Assembly (NCBI RefSeq): GCF_002929335.1
Contig: NZ_PJIL01000015.1
Coordinates: 1-64,000 of the forward strand
Reading direction: 5' to 3'
DNA: 64,000 bases
DNA from: Arthrobacter sp. Y81
Lineage (GTDB): Bacteria; Actinomycetota; Actinomycetes; Actinomycetales; Micrococcaceae
The translations under genes and the position numbers were made by a program. The notes under the pieces are model-generated. The model was not told the DNA's origin and did no database searches. It saw nothing but the letters and a program-made list of their open reading frames with translations. The first letter of the stretch is position 1. Each line of letters starts with the position of its first letter. Of this stretch, positions 43,489 through 52,366 are shown in pieces.

Positions 43489-44202
43489 ATGCCTACACTC
43501 AACGGAGCAGTCGTCCTTGTCACTGGAGCAAACGGTGGAATCGGAACCCACTTCGTCCGCGATGCCCTCGCCCGCGGCGCGAGCAAGGTCTACGCCACCG
43601 CCCGCACCGCCCGCACTTGGGATGACGAGCGCGTCGTCCCCCTCACCCTCGATGTCACCGACCCTGATTCCATCTTGGCGGTAGTCGATGCCGCAGGGGA
43701 CGTGACAGTGTTGATCAACAATGCCGGCACGTCCGTGTCCAGCCCGGGCATCCTTACTCACTCCGACGAAGAAATCCGGGCCAACGTAGAGACGAACTTC
43801 CTCGGCCCGCTGTTCGTGGCCCGCGCCTTCGCACCGATCCTGTCAGCCAAAGACGAGTCCGTGATCATCGACATCCACTCTGCAATGAGCTGGTACGCAG
43901 TCGCGGGCATCTACAGTGCCACCAAAGCAGCCCTCTGGTCGGCAACCAACTCGCTGCGCTTGGAACTCGCCCCCGAGGGGGTCCACGTCGTGGGCGTGCA
44001 CGTCGGATATGTCGACACGGCAATGGCCGCGCACTCGACTGACCCCAAAACAGACCCGGCGGACCTCGTGCGCGCCGTGTTCGACGCCGTCGAGGCGGGC
44101 GAGTACGAGGTGCTCGCCGACGACACCTCCGTGCAGCTCAAGGCGGGACTCAGCGCACCCATCGAGGCGGTTTATCCCCAGCTGACGGGCACGAAAGCCT
44201 AA
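43489..44202 (+). CDS. Short-chain dehydrogenase/reductase
   Basis: Classical SDR of 237 aa. It has the cofactor motif VLVTGANGGIGTHFVRDALA, the NNAG-type LINNAGTSVSSPG, and the catalytic Ser in IHSAMSWYAVAG with Tyr and Lys in YSATKAALWS. An Arg/Thr pair after beta-2 (ATARTARTW) suggests NADP preference. I chose the ATG of MPTLNGAVVL (GGAAAG about 9 nt upstream) over a 54-codon extension through the operator region. The substrate is unknown. It belongs to the TetR-controlled oxidoreductase cluster. Confidence 0.88.
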   Translation: MPTLNGAVVLVTGANGGIGTHFVRDALARGASKVYATARTARTWDDERVVPLTLDVTDPDSILAVVDAAGDVTVLINNAGTSVSSPGILTHSDEEIRANVETNFLGPLFVARAFAPILSAKDESVIIDIHSAMSWYAVAGIYSATKAALWSATNSLRLELAPEGVHVVGVHVGYVDTAMAAHSTDPKTDPADLVRAVFDAVEAGEYEVLADDTSVQLKAGLSAPIEAVYPQLTGTKA

Positions 44203-44214
44203 GCCGCTCTCGGA

Positions 44215-44253
44215 TGGCGCCGTGATCCTGGCACACGCATGATCACGGCGCCA
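44215..44253 (+). terminator. Terminator hairpin of the SDR gene
   Basis: TGGCGCCGTGATC (44215-44227) pairs exactly with GATCACGGCGCCA (44241-44253), 12 bp after the SDR stop. No T-run is present. It also faces the end of the convergent hydrolase gene. Confidence 0.65.
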
Positions 44254-44399
44254 TCAGCCGCTACTTCCCATCAGACGGAGAATGACGCCGTCTTTGACGA
44301 AAGTCAGGGTCGCGGACACGTCGCAAAAGTGCTGGTAGGGGGTTGTCGTGGGCAACGTTCGACGGTCCTCGAAACAAATCGCCGTACGTCCGGTGAGGG

Positions 44400-45272
44400 T
44401 CAGTCGGCGAGGAACCTGACGGCCGCGGGTGCGAACTTCTCGTGGAACTGGAAGATGCCGCCGTGGCCAGAGTCAGGATAGATGATGAGCTCGGATCCGC
44501 TAATACGACGGTGCAGGTCCTCCGAAAGGATTGAGGGCACCATACGGTCGTTGTCTCCGTTCGCGATCAAGGTGGGCTGGGTGATCTCGGACAGGTCTGC
44601 CGCCGCCCCGCGCCCCCACTTCTTGATGGCCTTCAGCTGGGTCTGGAATGCCTTGACCTTGATCGGGGCGTCACGATCGACGGTGCGTTCCTCGAGCCGC
44701 TTCACGAATGCTTCTGCGGCTCGCTTGCCGGTGGTGTTGCGGTTGAAGAAAAGGAACTCTTTCGGGTCCGATCGCGTCAGGGCCGCCCGCAGCATGTCGT
44801 AGTAGGTGGTACCGGCGACCTTGTCCATGTCCTTTCCGCCTCTCGGCCCCGTGCCCGTGAGGACGAGTCTGCGGACCAGGTCGGGATGTTTCATCACAAG
44901 CGCCTGAGCGACCATTCCGCCGAGCGAGAAACCGAAAATGTCGACCTTGCCGAAACCGAGCGCTTTGATGAAGGACACGGCATCGTCGGCCATTGCCTCG
45001 ATACTGTCGGGCACCCGTCCGGTAGATCCACCCACCCCGCGGTTGTCGAAGGCGATGACATGGCGGTTCTTGGCGATGGGGTCGATGATGCGGGGGTCCC
45101 AGTTGTCCAGGGTCGCAGCGAGGTGTACGAAGAAGATGACGGGGACGCCGCGCGTAGGCCCCAGCTCGCGGTAAGCGAAGGTGACGCCGCCGCCATCAGC
45201 CGTGACGGTGCGGGCACGTGCCTTGGCGTAGGACGTGATGACAGGCCCGCTCGAAGTGTTGTGAGTGCCCAT
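44400..45272 (-). CDS. Alpha/beta-fold hydrolase
   Basis: Hydrolase of 290 aa. Fold markers are FVHLAATLDNWDPRIIDPIA (oxyanion region), RHVIAFDNRGVGGSTGRVPD, the nucleophile serine in VDIFGFSLGGMVAQAL, DNDRMVPSILSEDL (acid), and the histidine in YPDSGHGGIFQF. It resembles haloperoxidase/esterase-like enzymes without obvious dehalogenase features. It is 41 bp downstream of the quinone-oxidoreductase-like gene on the same strand. A decayed paralogue lies on the other side of that gene. Confidence 0.87.
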   Translation of the reverse strand: MGTHNTSSGPVITSYAKARARTVTADGGGVTFAYRELGPTRGVPVIFFVHLAATLDNWDPRIIDPIAKNRHVIAFDNRGVGGSTGRVPDSIEAMADDAVSFIKALGFGKVDIFGFSLGGMVAQALVMKHPDLVRRLVLTGTGPRGGKDMDKVAGTTYYDMLRAALTRSDPKEFLFFNRNTTGKRAAEAFVKRLEERTVDRDAPIKVKAFQTQLKAIKKWGRGAAADLSEITQPTLIANGDNDRMVPSILSEDLHRRISGSELIIYPDSGHGGIFQFHEKFAPAAVRFLAD

Positions 45273-45313
45273 AATGGTGCTCCCCTGAATTGTTGTGGAT
45301 TTATCGGAAATGG

Positions 45314-46321
45314 CTAGTGTTCTGCTCTGCGGTGGCTGATGACGGCTTTGCCGCGAATGCCGCCCTTTTCCAGACCTTGGAGGGCCCGGGCGGTCTCATC
45401 GAAAGGGAAGACCTGTCCAACGATGGGTCGGAGGGCTCCGTTGTCGATGAGAGCGGTGATCTGACGTAACTGGTCGCCGCTGGCGCGCATGAATAGGAAC
45501 TCGTAGCTCACACCGAGCCTCTTGGCCTGGCGCCGGATGCCGCTGCTCAGTCCTGCAATCACAAGACGCAGCACAGGGTTCAGGCCGGCTGCGCGCGCGA
45601 AGCTTGGATCCGGGGGCCCGGCGATTCCGATCGCTTTGCCGCCGGGCTTCAAGACGCGCAGCGACTTCCCGAGGTTCTTGCCGCCGAGGCCGTCCAGCAC
45701 GAGGTCATAGCCGTCCAGTAGCTGCTCGAAATCCTGGCCGCGGTAGTCGATGACGGTGTCAGCTCCGAGCTCGCGAACGAAGTCCGCGTTGGAATTGCTC
45801 GCCGTGGTGGCGACGGTCGCACCGAGGTGCTTGGCGAGTTGGATCGCGATTGATCCCACTCCCCCGGCGCCGGAATGGATGAGAACCTTCTGGCCCGGCT
45901 GCAGGTTGCCGCGCTCCACCAGGGCCTGCCACGCGGTGAGCGCTACCAGCGGCAACGCTCCCGCCTCCTCCAGGCTGATCGATGCGGGTTTGAGGGCCAA
46001 GTCTGTTTCGGCGATGGCGATGCGCTCGGCGAACGTGCCGATGCGGTCCTTTCTTGGCCTGGCATAGACCTCGTCACCGGGCTTGAACCCGAGCACCTTC
46101 GACCCGGTCCGAATGACGGTGCCGGCGACGTCGTTGCCGAGAATTATCGGAAGCTTGTACGGCAGGATCTGCTTGAATTCGCCTTCCCGGATTTTTTCAT
46201 CAAGCTGGTTTAGGCCTGCAGCCATCACGTGGACAAGCACATCGCGATCCCCCACGGTTGGCTCAGGGACGTCCGTTTCCTGCAGCGGTCCCTTGTACTC
46301 GTTGATAACGAACGCTCTCAT
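45314..46321 (-). CDS. NADP-dependent MDR oxidoreductase (quinone oxidoreductase-like)
   Basis: Zinc-free medium-chain reductase of 335 aa. It has VINEYKGPLQETDVPEPTVG and KLPIILGNDVAGTVIRTGSK in the GroES half, and VLIHSGAGGVGSIAIQLAKH for cofactor binding. SNADFVRELGADTVIDYRGQ and GGIRGKAVISH end it. Family members reduce quinones or enones. It begins 55 bp after the broken hydrolase and precedes the intact one, so the three formed one minus-strand unit. Confidence 0.88.
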   Translation of the reverse strand: MRAFVINEYKGPLQETDVPEPTVGDRDVLVHVMAAGLNQLDEKIREGEFKQILPYKLPIILGNDVAGTVIRTGSKVLGFKPGDEVYARPRKDRIGTFAERIAIAETDLALKPASISLEEAGALPLVALTAWQALVERGNLQPGQKVLIHSGAGGVGSIAIQLAKHLGATVATTASNSNADFVRELGADTVIDYRGQDFEQLLDGYDLVLDGLGGKNLGKSLRVLKPGGKAIGIAGPPDPSFARAAGLNPVLRLVIAGLSSGIRRQAKRLGVSYEFLFMRASGDQLRQITALIDNGALRPIVGQVFPFDETARALQGLEKGGIRGKAVISHRRAEH

Positions 46322-46375
46322 GTCTGCTGGTTCCTTCTTGCTGGATTTGTTTAGTGAGGTCGGCGTACGCCACTG

Positions 46376-46757
46376 CTACCGGCGGAGGAAATCCCGGACG
46401 GCACCGACGAACGCGTGGTGGTTTTGGAAAGCGACGCCGTGGCCTGAGTCCGGGAGCACACATCTTCGGACCCTTGAAGCTGACGACGGCGTGCATTGCT
46501 GTCACGACTGTCCTGCGGGTCATGGCGACCACATCGACCCGGTTGTACCCAAGCGCACCGATGACGTCGACCACGTCCGCGGCCATAACCTCGATTGAGT
46601 CGCTGACTTGACCGGTGGAGTCGCCGACGCCGCGATATCCCAAAGCGATCACGTGACGGTCAGTGGCAAGGCCGTTCACGACGCCGAGCTCCGGGTAGGC
46701 ATAATCTGGGCCCGCTACCGAAACAGTCAGCGACGGGGAATTCCGGTAGCTCTGCAT
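46376..46757 (-). pseudogene. Degraded alpha/beta hydrolase, paralogue of the 44.4-kb gene
   Basis: From a plausible ATG the frame reads YAYPELGVVNGLATDRHVIA and YRGVGDSTGQVSDSIEVMAA, then ALGYNRVDVVAMTRR, closely matching the intact hydrolase (RHVIAFDNRGVGGSTGRVPD). The nucleophile elbow and about 120 following residues are missing. After a frameshift it ends CVLPDSGHGVAFQNHHAFVG and AVRDFLRR, matching the C-terminal catalytic-His region. It lost both the catalytic serine and its frame, so it is non-functional. Confidence 0.85.
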
Positions 46758-46818
46758 TGTGCCCGCCCTAACATGTCCTTTTCTTGGCGCTTTCGTCAGC
46801 ATATCCGAGTCACCTCAA

Positions 46819-46839
46819 TTATGAGCACGCTCAGTAATG
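46819..46839. promoter_or_regulatory. Second TetR-operator-like site
   Basis: A 21-bp sequence starting TTATGAG and ending CTCAGTAATG contains the palindrome TGAGC-ACG-CTCA-like core. It matches the tetR/SDR intergenic site at 14 of 21 positions with conserved flanks. It lies about 60 bp upstream of the broken hydrolase and may control the minus-strand hydrolase/oxidoreductase unit. Confidence 0.5.
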
Positions 46840-47064
46840 CTGTCAAGGGAGGACTCGTGACAGACGGTTGCACCAGTCGGCAGAACCCGGCAATGCGTCC
46901 GGCTTGAGTGATCCTTTGTCGCCTACGGGTCCCGGAAAGGCCTGTATTCCGGCTCGGGAAGCGTGGATACTCGGTGTTGTACACAAGGCGTTGAGCCGCG
47001 GGGCGGTCCTCCGTATGGAATCGCGGGAACCGGCGTCGGGATGTTCAGGATTGCTTGGTGAGTG

Positions 47065-47451
47065 ATGGTGGCACGTGTTGACCTGACCCTGGTGGTCGCC
47101 GGTGCCCTCCTGCTGTGCGGGTGCGCCGACGAGTCCGGACGGGTGCAGGGCCATTCAGGACTGGTCACGGGTTACGTCCTGACGGCACCGGTCTGTCCGG
47201 TCGAACGTGTTGGCCAGCAGTGTCCGCCGCGCCCCGTACCCGGCGCAACGGTCGTTGCCCTGGACAGAGACGGCGTCCGGGGCTCCACGCTCACGGATAC
47301 GGCAGGTGCCTTCCGCCTGGCGCTGCCAGACGGCCGTTATGTCATCAAGGCCACCAACGTCGGCGGCTATGCGTCAACCGCTTCCGAGGACGTGCTCGTC
47401 TCGGACAATCCTGTTCAAATCACGCTGATTGTTGATAGCGGGATCCGCTGA
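47065..47451 (+). CDS. Putative lipoprotein with carboxypeptidase-regulatory-like domain
   Basis: Lipoprotein of 128 aa. The signal peptide LTLVVAGALLLCG is followed by the lipobox Cys20. The mature part, GLVTGYVLTAPVCPVERVGQ and VPGATVVALDRDGVRGSTLT, then AGAFRLALPDGRYVIKATNV, is the beta-sandwich CarboxypepD_reg-like fold seen in surface proteins. The start could be the GTG one codon earlier. It is monocistronic. The role is unknown, presumably an envelope accessory protein. Confidence 0.75.
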   Translation: MVARVDLTLVVAGALLLCGCADESGRVQGHSGLVTGYVLTAPVCPVERVGQQCPPRPVPGATVVALDRDGVRGSTLTDTAGAFRLALPDGRYVIKATNVGGYASTASEDVLVSDNPVQITLIVDSGIR

Positions 47452-47574
47452 GCCGTCGGGGTAGCACTTGATGCCTGGCCGCCGTCCGGCCGCTGCCATG
47501 GCGTGGCTGTGCATTGGAACGCGTGCCGGGCTCCGAGCGCGGTACGCTAATCGCAGGCCAATTCAGGGGGACGT

Positions 47575-47658
47575 ATGGAAGACAGGGCCAAAGACGGCAT
47601 CCGCGAATTAAACGCTATCCGCCGAAGGGGTTGCCCGGCTGATACAGGCAGCGAATAG
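47575..47658 (+). CDS. Possible 27-aa small protein
   Basis: A short frame, MEDRAKDGIRELNAIRRRGC then PADTGSE, has GGGGG 4-5 nt upstream of the ATG. It ends 2 bp before the next small gene, suggesting translational coupling. It is highly charged, with one cysteine. Evidence is position and ribosome site only. Confidence 0.3.
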   Translation: MEDRAKDGIRELNAIRRRGCPADTGSE

Positions 47659-47660
47659 CC

Positions 47661-47864
47661 ATGCGGTCAATTCTTATCTGTGCCGCGTGTGGATCAGCTG
47701 TGGTTTTGGAGAGGTTGAAATACGAGGGGCCGGGCGCCAAAGGGCCGCAGGACGAAATCCCGTCGCACTGCAGTAACCGGAATTGTGCCAACAGCAGCAA
47801 GCTCACGAAGCCAACCACCGGATGGTACCGCCGCGCGTCACTGGGCAGAGAACGACCGAGCTGA
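47661..47864 (+). CDS. Small zinc-ribbon-like protein
   Basis: A 67-aa protein beginning MRSILICAACGSAVVLERLK contains CAACG near the N-terminus and HCSNRNCANSSKLTKPTTGW in the middle. The paired CxxC and CxxxxC arrangement resembles a zinc ribbon. The end is basic. It starts 2 bp after the preceding small frame. Composition and the cysteine pairs support a real gene; the function is unknown, possibly nucleic-acid binding. Confidence 0.5.
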   Translation: MRSILICAACGSAVVLERLKYEGPGAKGPQDEIPSHCSNRNCANSSKLTKPTTGWYRRASLGRERPS

Positions 47865-47916
47865 CGAAAGACGCGCCTGACATCAACCCGGCCTGACTGC
47901 ACACTGAACTAACGGG

Positions 47917-47950
47917 AGTGCCCGCCCAGGGATTTCCCCGGGCGGGCACT
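47917..47950 (-). terminator. ppsA terminator
   Basis: AGTGCCCGCCC (47917-47927) pairs exactly with GGGCGGGCACT (47940-47950) around a 12-nt loop, beginning 18 bp after the ppsA stop. It also lies after the zinc-ribbon gene and may act bidirectionally. There is no clear T-run. Confidence 0.65.
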
Positions 47951-47967
47951 CAGGTCGAAACGGAGAG

Positions 47968-50385
47968 TCAGTTCGCCTTGGCGCCGACTGCCGCCCCGAC
48001 CTCGGCTACACCTGCCGCGCCGGCGAGCCGGAGCCAGGTATCCACCACGGTGTCCGGGTTCAAGGAGACTGAATCGATGCCTTCCTCGACCAGCCACTGG
48101 GCAAAGTCCGCGTGGTCGCTGGGCCCCTGCCCGCAGATGCCGACATACTTACCGCGCGCCTTGCAGGCCTTGATGGCCATGCTCAGGAGCTTCTTGACGG
48201 CGGGGTCGCGTTCATCAAAGCCACCCGAGACAATCGCGGAATCCCGGTCCAGGCCCAGGGCCAGCTGGGTCATGTCATTGGAGCCGATGGAGAATCCGTC
48301 GAAGTAGTCCAGGAATTCGTCGGCAAGCAGGGCGTTGGACGGGATCTCACACATCATGATCACCTCGAGGCCGTTCTCGCCGCGGGTGAGGCCGTTCTCG
48401 GCCAGCAGTTCGATGACGCCGCGGGCCTCGTCCAGGGTGCGCACAAACGGGATCATCAGCTTGACGTTGGTGAGCCCCATCTCGTTGCGGACGAAGGACA
48501 GTGCCTCGCACTCGAGGTCGAAGCAGTCCCGGAAGGACGGCTCCAGGTAGCGGGAGGCGCCGCGGAAGCCGAGCATCGGATTTTCTTCGTGCGGCTCGTA
48601 GGCCGGCCCGCCGAGCAGATTGGCGTACTCGTTGGACTTGAAGTCCGACATGCGCACAATGACCGGCTCCGGCGCGAACGCCGCGGCGATGGTTGCCACA
48701 CCTTCGGCCAGGCGCTTGATGTAGTAGTCGCGCGGGCTGCCGTACGCGGCGATCCGTTCCCGGATTTCCGTGGCCACGTCGGCCGGCTGTTCGTCCAGGT
48801 TCAGCAACGCCTTGGGGTGGATGCCGATCTGCCGGTTGATGATGAATTCCAGCCGGGCCAGGCCCACACCGTGGTTGGGCAGCTGCGCGAACGTGAAGGC
48901 CTGCTCGGGGGTGCCGACGTTCATCATGACCTTGACCGGGGCCTCGGGCAGCTGGGTGATCTCGGTTTCCTCGACGCTGAAGTCCAGGAGGCCCTCATAG
49001 ATGACGCCGGTCTCGCCGTCGGCGCAGGAGACGGTCACCTCGAGTCCGTCGGAGAGCACGTCGGTGGCGGCGCCGGTGCCGACGACGGCGGGAATCCCCA
49101 GTTCGCGGGCGATGATGGCCGCGTGGCAGGTGCGTCCGCCGCGGTTGGTCACAATGGCGGAGGCGCGCTTCATGATCGGTTCCCAGTCCGGGTCGGTCAT
49201 GTCCGCGACGAGGACGTCGCCGGTCTTGAACGCGGCCATCTGGTCAATCGAGGTGAGGATGCGGACGGTTCCGGCGCCGATGCGCTGGCCGATGGCGCGG
49301 CCCTCGACCAGGACCCGGCCGGACCCGTTGAGGCGGAAACGGCTCAGGCTTCCGGAGGCGCGGCGGGACTGCACTGTCTCCGGGCGCGCCTGCAGGATGT
49401 ACAGGCCGCCGTCAATCCCGTCCTTGCCCCATTCGATGTCCATCGGGCGGCCGTAGTGGTTCTCGATGGCGACGGCATGGCGGGCGAGCTGTTCGACGTC
49501 GTCGTCCGTGAGGCTGAAGCGGTTCCGCAGCGAAGCCTCCACCGGCACGAAGTCAATGGTGTGGCCGATTTCGCGGTTGCTCGTGTAGGTCATCTGGAGC
49601 GCCTTCTCGCCCAGTCCACGCTTGAGGATGGCCGGGCGGCCGGCCTCCAGTGCGGGCTTGTAGACGTAGAACTCGTCCGGGTTGACGGCACCCTGGACGA
49701 CGGCCTCGCCGAGGCCGTAGGAGGAGGTGACAAAGACGGCGTCCTGGAACCCGGATTCGGTGTCCATGGTGAACATAACGCCGGAGGCGCCGACGTCGGA
49801 ACGAACCATGCGCTGGACGCCCGCCGAGAGCGCCACTTCAGCGTGCTCGAACTTGTGGTGCACCCGGTAGGCGATGGCCCGGTCGTTGTAGAGAGACGCG
49901 AAGACGTCCTTGATGGCCACCAGGATGTTCTCGATCCCGCGGACGTTCAGGAAGGTTTCCTGCTGCCCGGCGAAGGAGGCATCGGGCAGGTCTTCCGCCG
50001 TCGCGCTGGAACGGACGGCCCAGGAGAGGTCCTCGGAGCCCCCGTGCTTGTCCACCAGTTGCTGGTATGAGTTCCGGATCTGCGTTTCGAACTCCGGCAG
50101 GAAGGGCGTCTCGCGCATCAGCGCGCGGATCTCCTTGCCCGCGGCCGCCAGGGCCGTCACGTCGTCGGTGTCCAGGCCGACCAGGCGGTCGGCGATCTTC
50201 TGGTCCAGGCCGGAGTCTGCAAGGAAGGTCCGGTAGGCGTCCGCTGTCGTGGCGAAGCCGTCAGGGACCTGGACGCCGGCAGAGGTCAGGTTCTGCACCA
50301 TCTCCCCGAGGGAGGCGTTCTTTCCGCCCACCCTGTCCAGGTCCTTGAGTCCGAGTTCTGAGAACCACAGGATGTCTGTCGTCAT
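47968..50385 (-). CDS. ppsA: Phosphoenolpyruvate synthase
   Basis: Converts pyruvate, ATP and water to PEP, AMP and phosphate, the entry step to gluconeogenesis. The 805-aa protein has all three domains. The N-terminal ATP-grasp part contains LDRVGGKNASLGEMVQNLTS and SSATAEDLPDASFAGQQETF. The phosphohistidine domain is RGGRTCHAAIIARELGIPAV near residue 430. The C-terminal TIM barrel has FSIGSNDMTQLALGLDRDS and GICGQGPSDHADFAQWL with the catalytic Cys. The start is the ATG of MTTDILWFSE with AAAGGAG 8 nt upstream; a longer frame of 43 codons lacks a ribosome site. Its regulator lies 151 bp upstream. Confidence 0.96.
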   Translation of the reverse strand: MTTDILWFSELGLKDLDRVGGKNASLGEMVQNLTSAGVQVPDGFATTADAYRTFLADSGLDQKIADRLVGLDTDDVTALAAAGKEIRALMRETPFLPEFETQIRNSYQQLVDKHGGSEDLSWAVRSSATAEDLPDASFAGQQETFLNVRGIENILVAIKDVFASLYNDRAIAYRVHHKFEHAEVALSAGVQRMVRSDVGASGVMFTMDTESGFQDAVFVTSSYGLGEAVVQGAVNPDEFYVYKPALEAGRPAILKRGLGEKALQMTYTSNREIGHTIDFVPVEASLRNRFSLTDDDVEQLARHAVAIENHYGRPMDIEWGKDGIDGGLYILQARPETVQSRRASGSLSRFRLNGSGRVLVEGRAIGQRIGAGTVRILTSIDQMAAFKTGDVLVADMTDPDWEPIMKRASAIVTNRGGRTCHAAIIARELGIPAVVGTGAATDVLSDGLEVTVSCADGETGVIYEGLLDFSVEETEITQLPEAPVKVMMNVGTPEQAFTFAQLPNHGVGLARLEFIINRQIGIHPKALLNLDEQPADVATEIRERIAAYGSPRDYYIKRLAEGVATIAAAFAPEPVIVRMSDFKSNEYANLLGGPAYEPHEENPMLGFRGASRYLEPSFRDCFDLECEALSFVRNEMGLTNVKLMIPFVRTLDEARGVIELLAENGLTRGENGLEVIMMCEIPSNALLADEFLDYFDGFSIGSNDMTQLALGLDRDSAIVSGGFDERDPAVKKLLSMAIKACKARGKYVGICGQGPSDHADFAQWLVEEGIDSVSLNPDTVVDTWLRLAGAAGVAEVGAAVGAKAN

Positions 50386-50536
50386 GGTTACTGCTCCTTT
50401 GCAGATGATGGCATGCAGATATGCCGCCCCGCTCGCGGCGATGGCCGGTTGGTGGGCGCGAATCCTGTCCACACTGACAGGTCTGGAGCGCTCTTTCCAC
50501 ATGATGTGCGCCACACCGGGTTTGTGAAAATTTTCC

Positions 50537-51355
50537 CTAATGCTTGAGGTTCATGCGCTGCAGGATAGTGGCCGCCATTTCCTCCACGGATACCGTGGCT
50601 GAATTCAGGTACGGAATCCGGTGGGAGACATACAGCTGCTCGGCGCTGCGGAGCTCAAAGCCGCACTGCCGCAGCGACGCGTAGGGCGAGCCGCGGCGCC
50701 TTTCGGTGCGGATTTGGCTCAGGCGCAGGGGGTTCGAGGAGAGGCCGAAACATTTCTCAACGAAAGGCCGCAGCGGCTTGGGGAGCCCCTCCCGCTCAAA
50801 GTCCTCGTCCACCAGCGGGAAGTTCGCGGCGAAGATTCCGTGTTGCAGCGCCAGATACATGGTTGTGGGTGTTTTTCCGCAGCGGGACGGCGCCACCAGG
50901 ATGACCTGCGCCTTTTCCAGCGCGCGCAGGCTCTGGCCGTCGTCGTGTTCCATGGCGTACTCGACCGCGGCCATCCGCGACTGATACCGCTCAGCGTTGC
51001 CCAGGCCATGGGCCCTGCCCGGTTCGCCGCTGGCAGCTGAGCCGAGGGCCTCCTCCAGCTGTCCGACATGCGTCCCGATAAGATCCACGACGATGCCCCG
51101 GCACGTGGCCAGCGCCTGGCGGATCTCGCTGCTGACAGCGGTGGAAAAGACGATCGGCCGGGGGCCGGTGGCGGCCAGTTTGTCGATAGTGCCGACCACC
51201 GTCCTGGCCTGTTCGACGGTCGTGATGAAGGGGACCGTGATGCGGTCAAAGTTATTTGCGGGGAACTGCGTCAACAAGGTGTTGCCGAGGGTTTCCGCGG
51301 TGATGCCGGTGCTGTCCGAAAGGAAGTAGACAGGCCGAAGATCGTCATTGGTCAT
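50537..51355 (-). CDS. ppsR: PEP synthase regulatory protein (bifunctional kinase/pyrophosphorylase, DUF299)
   Basis: Switches PEP synthase off and on by ADP-dependent phosphorylation and phosphate-dependent dephosphorylation of a threonine next to the catalytic histidine. The 272-aa protein has VYFLSDSTGITAETLGNTLL at the N-terminus and the P-loop-like VILVAPSRCGKTPTTMYLAL at about residue 150. YLNSATVSVEEMAATILQRM ends it. I chose the ATG of MTNDDLRPVY (GGGGGAG upstream) over a GTG six codons earlier. It is the first gene of the ppsR-ppsA unit. Confidence 0.95.
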   Translation of the reverse strand: MTNDDLRPVYFLSDSTGITAETLGNTLLTQFPANNFDRITVPFITTVEQARTVVGTIDKLAATGPRPIVFSTAVSSEIRQALATCRGIVVDLIGTHVGQLEEALGSAASGEPGRAHGLGNAERYQSRMAAVEYAMEHDDGQSLRALEKAQVILVAPSRCGKTPTTMYLALQHGIFAANFPLVDEDFEREGLPKPLRPFVEKCFGLSSNPLRLSQIRTERRRGSPYASLRQCGFELRSAEQLYVSHRIPYLNSATVSVEEMAATILQRMNLKH

Positions 51356-51387
51356 GAACGCATTCTCCCCCACATCAGTTGGCGGAT

Positions 51388-51420
51388 CTCCCTGGCCGCC
51401 CTTTGGAGGCGGCCAGGGAG
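51388..51420 (-). terminator. Perfect 13-bp terminator hairpin
   Basis: CTCCCTGGCCGCC (51388-51400) pairs exactly with GGCGGCCAGGGAG (51408-51420) around a 7-nt loop. It lies between the end of the VOC gene and the start of ppsR on the same strand, so it insulates ppsR from upstream transcription. Confidence 0.65.
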
Positions 51421-51544
51421 GTCCTGCCAGCTTCAGCCCTGGGCTGTCTGCGACTGGAAAATACGGTCACTGACGTCATTGCGGGACGTAAAAGCCCCTC
51501 CCGGCATCCGGACCTCCGCACAAGAGATCGCACAGCAAGCTGGC

Positions 51545-52114
51545 CTAACCTGTGCAGTGCACCCCATACTTGATCCGCGGATCGAGGACGTGATGCCCGG
51601 GCGCGACGGGAACTGCGATGCCTAGATCGAAAATTTCTATGCGCCGCGCGTGGCCGGACTCCGGAGTGTGCTGGCACAAAAGCTCGATGATGTGGCCGTC
51701 GGGATCGGCAATGTAGATCTGCTCCACGTAGTCGTCGCGGACGCGCGGTCCGCCCACCCGCTCGAGTCCGCGTTCGCGCATGGCTGCGAGGAACGGCTCG
51801 AACGAATCCACCAGCACTGCGAAGTGGTGGCACAGGCCCGTGCGCAATTCTTCACCGCCCCAGCCGGGAGCATGCCGGGAAAGCCGGCCCGGTTCAGTTT
51901 CGCGGACTACATGCACTTCCACGTTTCCATTCTGGAAATAGGCACCGTGGAAAACAAAATCCGTGGGCCGGTGGATTTCCTCGAAGCCTAGGACGTTGAC
52001 GTAGAAATCCCGTGACGCGGCAATGTCTGACACAACCAGGCACACATGGTGCATGCTCATGGTGCGTGCCGGCAGTTCGTTAGTTCGTGACTTCTTGGCT
52101 TGGTCTTGACGCAT
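51545..52114 (-). CDS. VOC-family protein (dioxygenase/epimerase-like)
   Basis: Protein of 189 aa. Two VOC half-modules are visible: SMHHVCLVVSDIAASRDFYV with NVLGFEEIHR, and LCHHFAVLVDSFEPFLAAMR with YIADPDGHIIELLCQHTPES. The metal-ligand set is His (MHHV), His (CHHF) and Glu (IIELL). It resembles methylmalonyl-CoA epimerase or extradiol dioxygenase-like proteins. The ATG has AAAGGGTT 7 nt upstream; an internal ATG at MSMHHV would also work. It is divergent from the GntP permease and possibly in the same pathway. Confidence 0.8.
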   Translation of the reverse strand: MRQDQAKKSRTNELPARTMSMHHVCLVVSDIAASRDFYVNVLGFEEIHRPTDFVFHGAYFQNGNVEVHVVRETEPGRLSRHAPGWGGEELRTGLCHHFAVLVDSFEPFLAAMRERGLERVGGPRVRDDYVEQIYIADPDGHIIELLCQHTPESGHARRIEIFDLGIAVPVAPGHHVLDPRIKYGVHCTG

Positions 52115-52366
52115 GATGCAACCCTTTGTTCGGCCGTCTCGGCGGTGAGTTTGGCGTGTAAATCGAAGCTCCAGTATTGGCTTCGCCGCAGCAGGCTCGC
52201 GCACAAACAGCCCAATTTTCCGGGTTTTGGAACGGATGTTCAGGTTCCCGCGGATTGATTGACCGGCGCATCCCGTGACGGGTTGGATCAGGTCGGCCCG
52301 AAACCCTATCCAGTGACGTGCGGCACAGCCGCCGGTCGGCGCTGCCTGTTGTCGCGAAGGAGCGAT

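Noticed and set aside
48112..50070. 652-codon plus-strand frame opposite ppsA
   Set aside because: Antisense shadow of ppsA with no recognisable domain.
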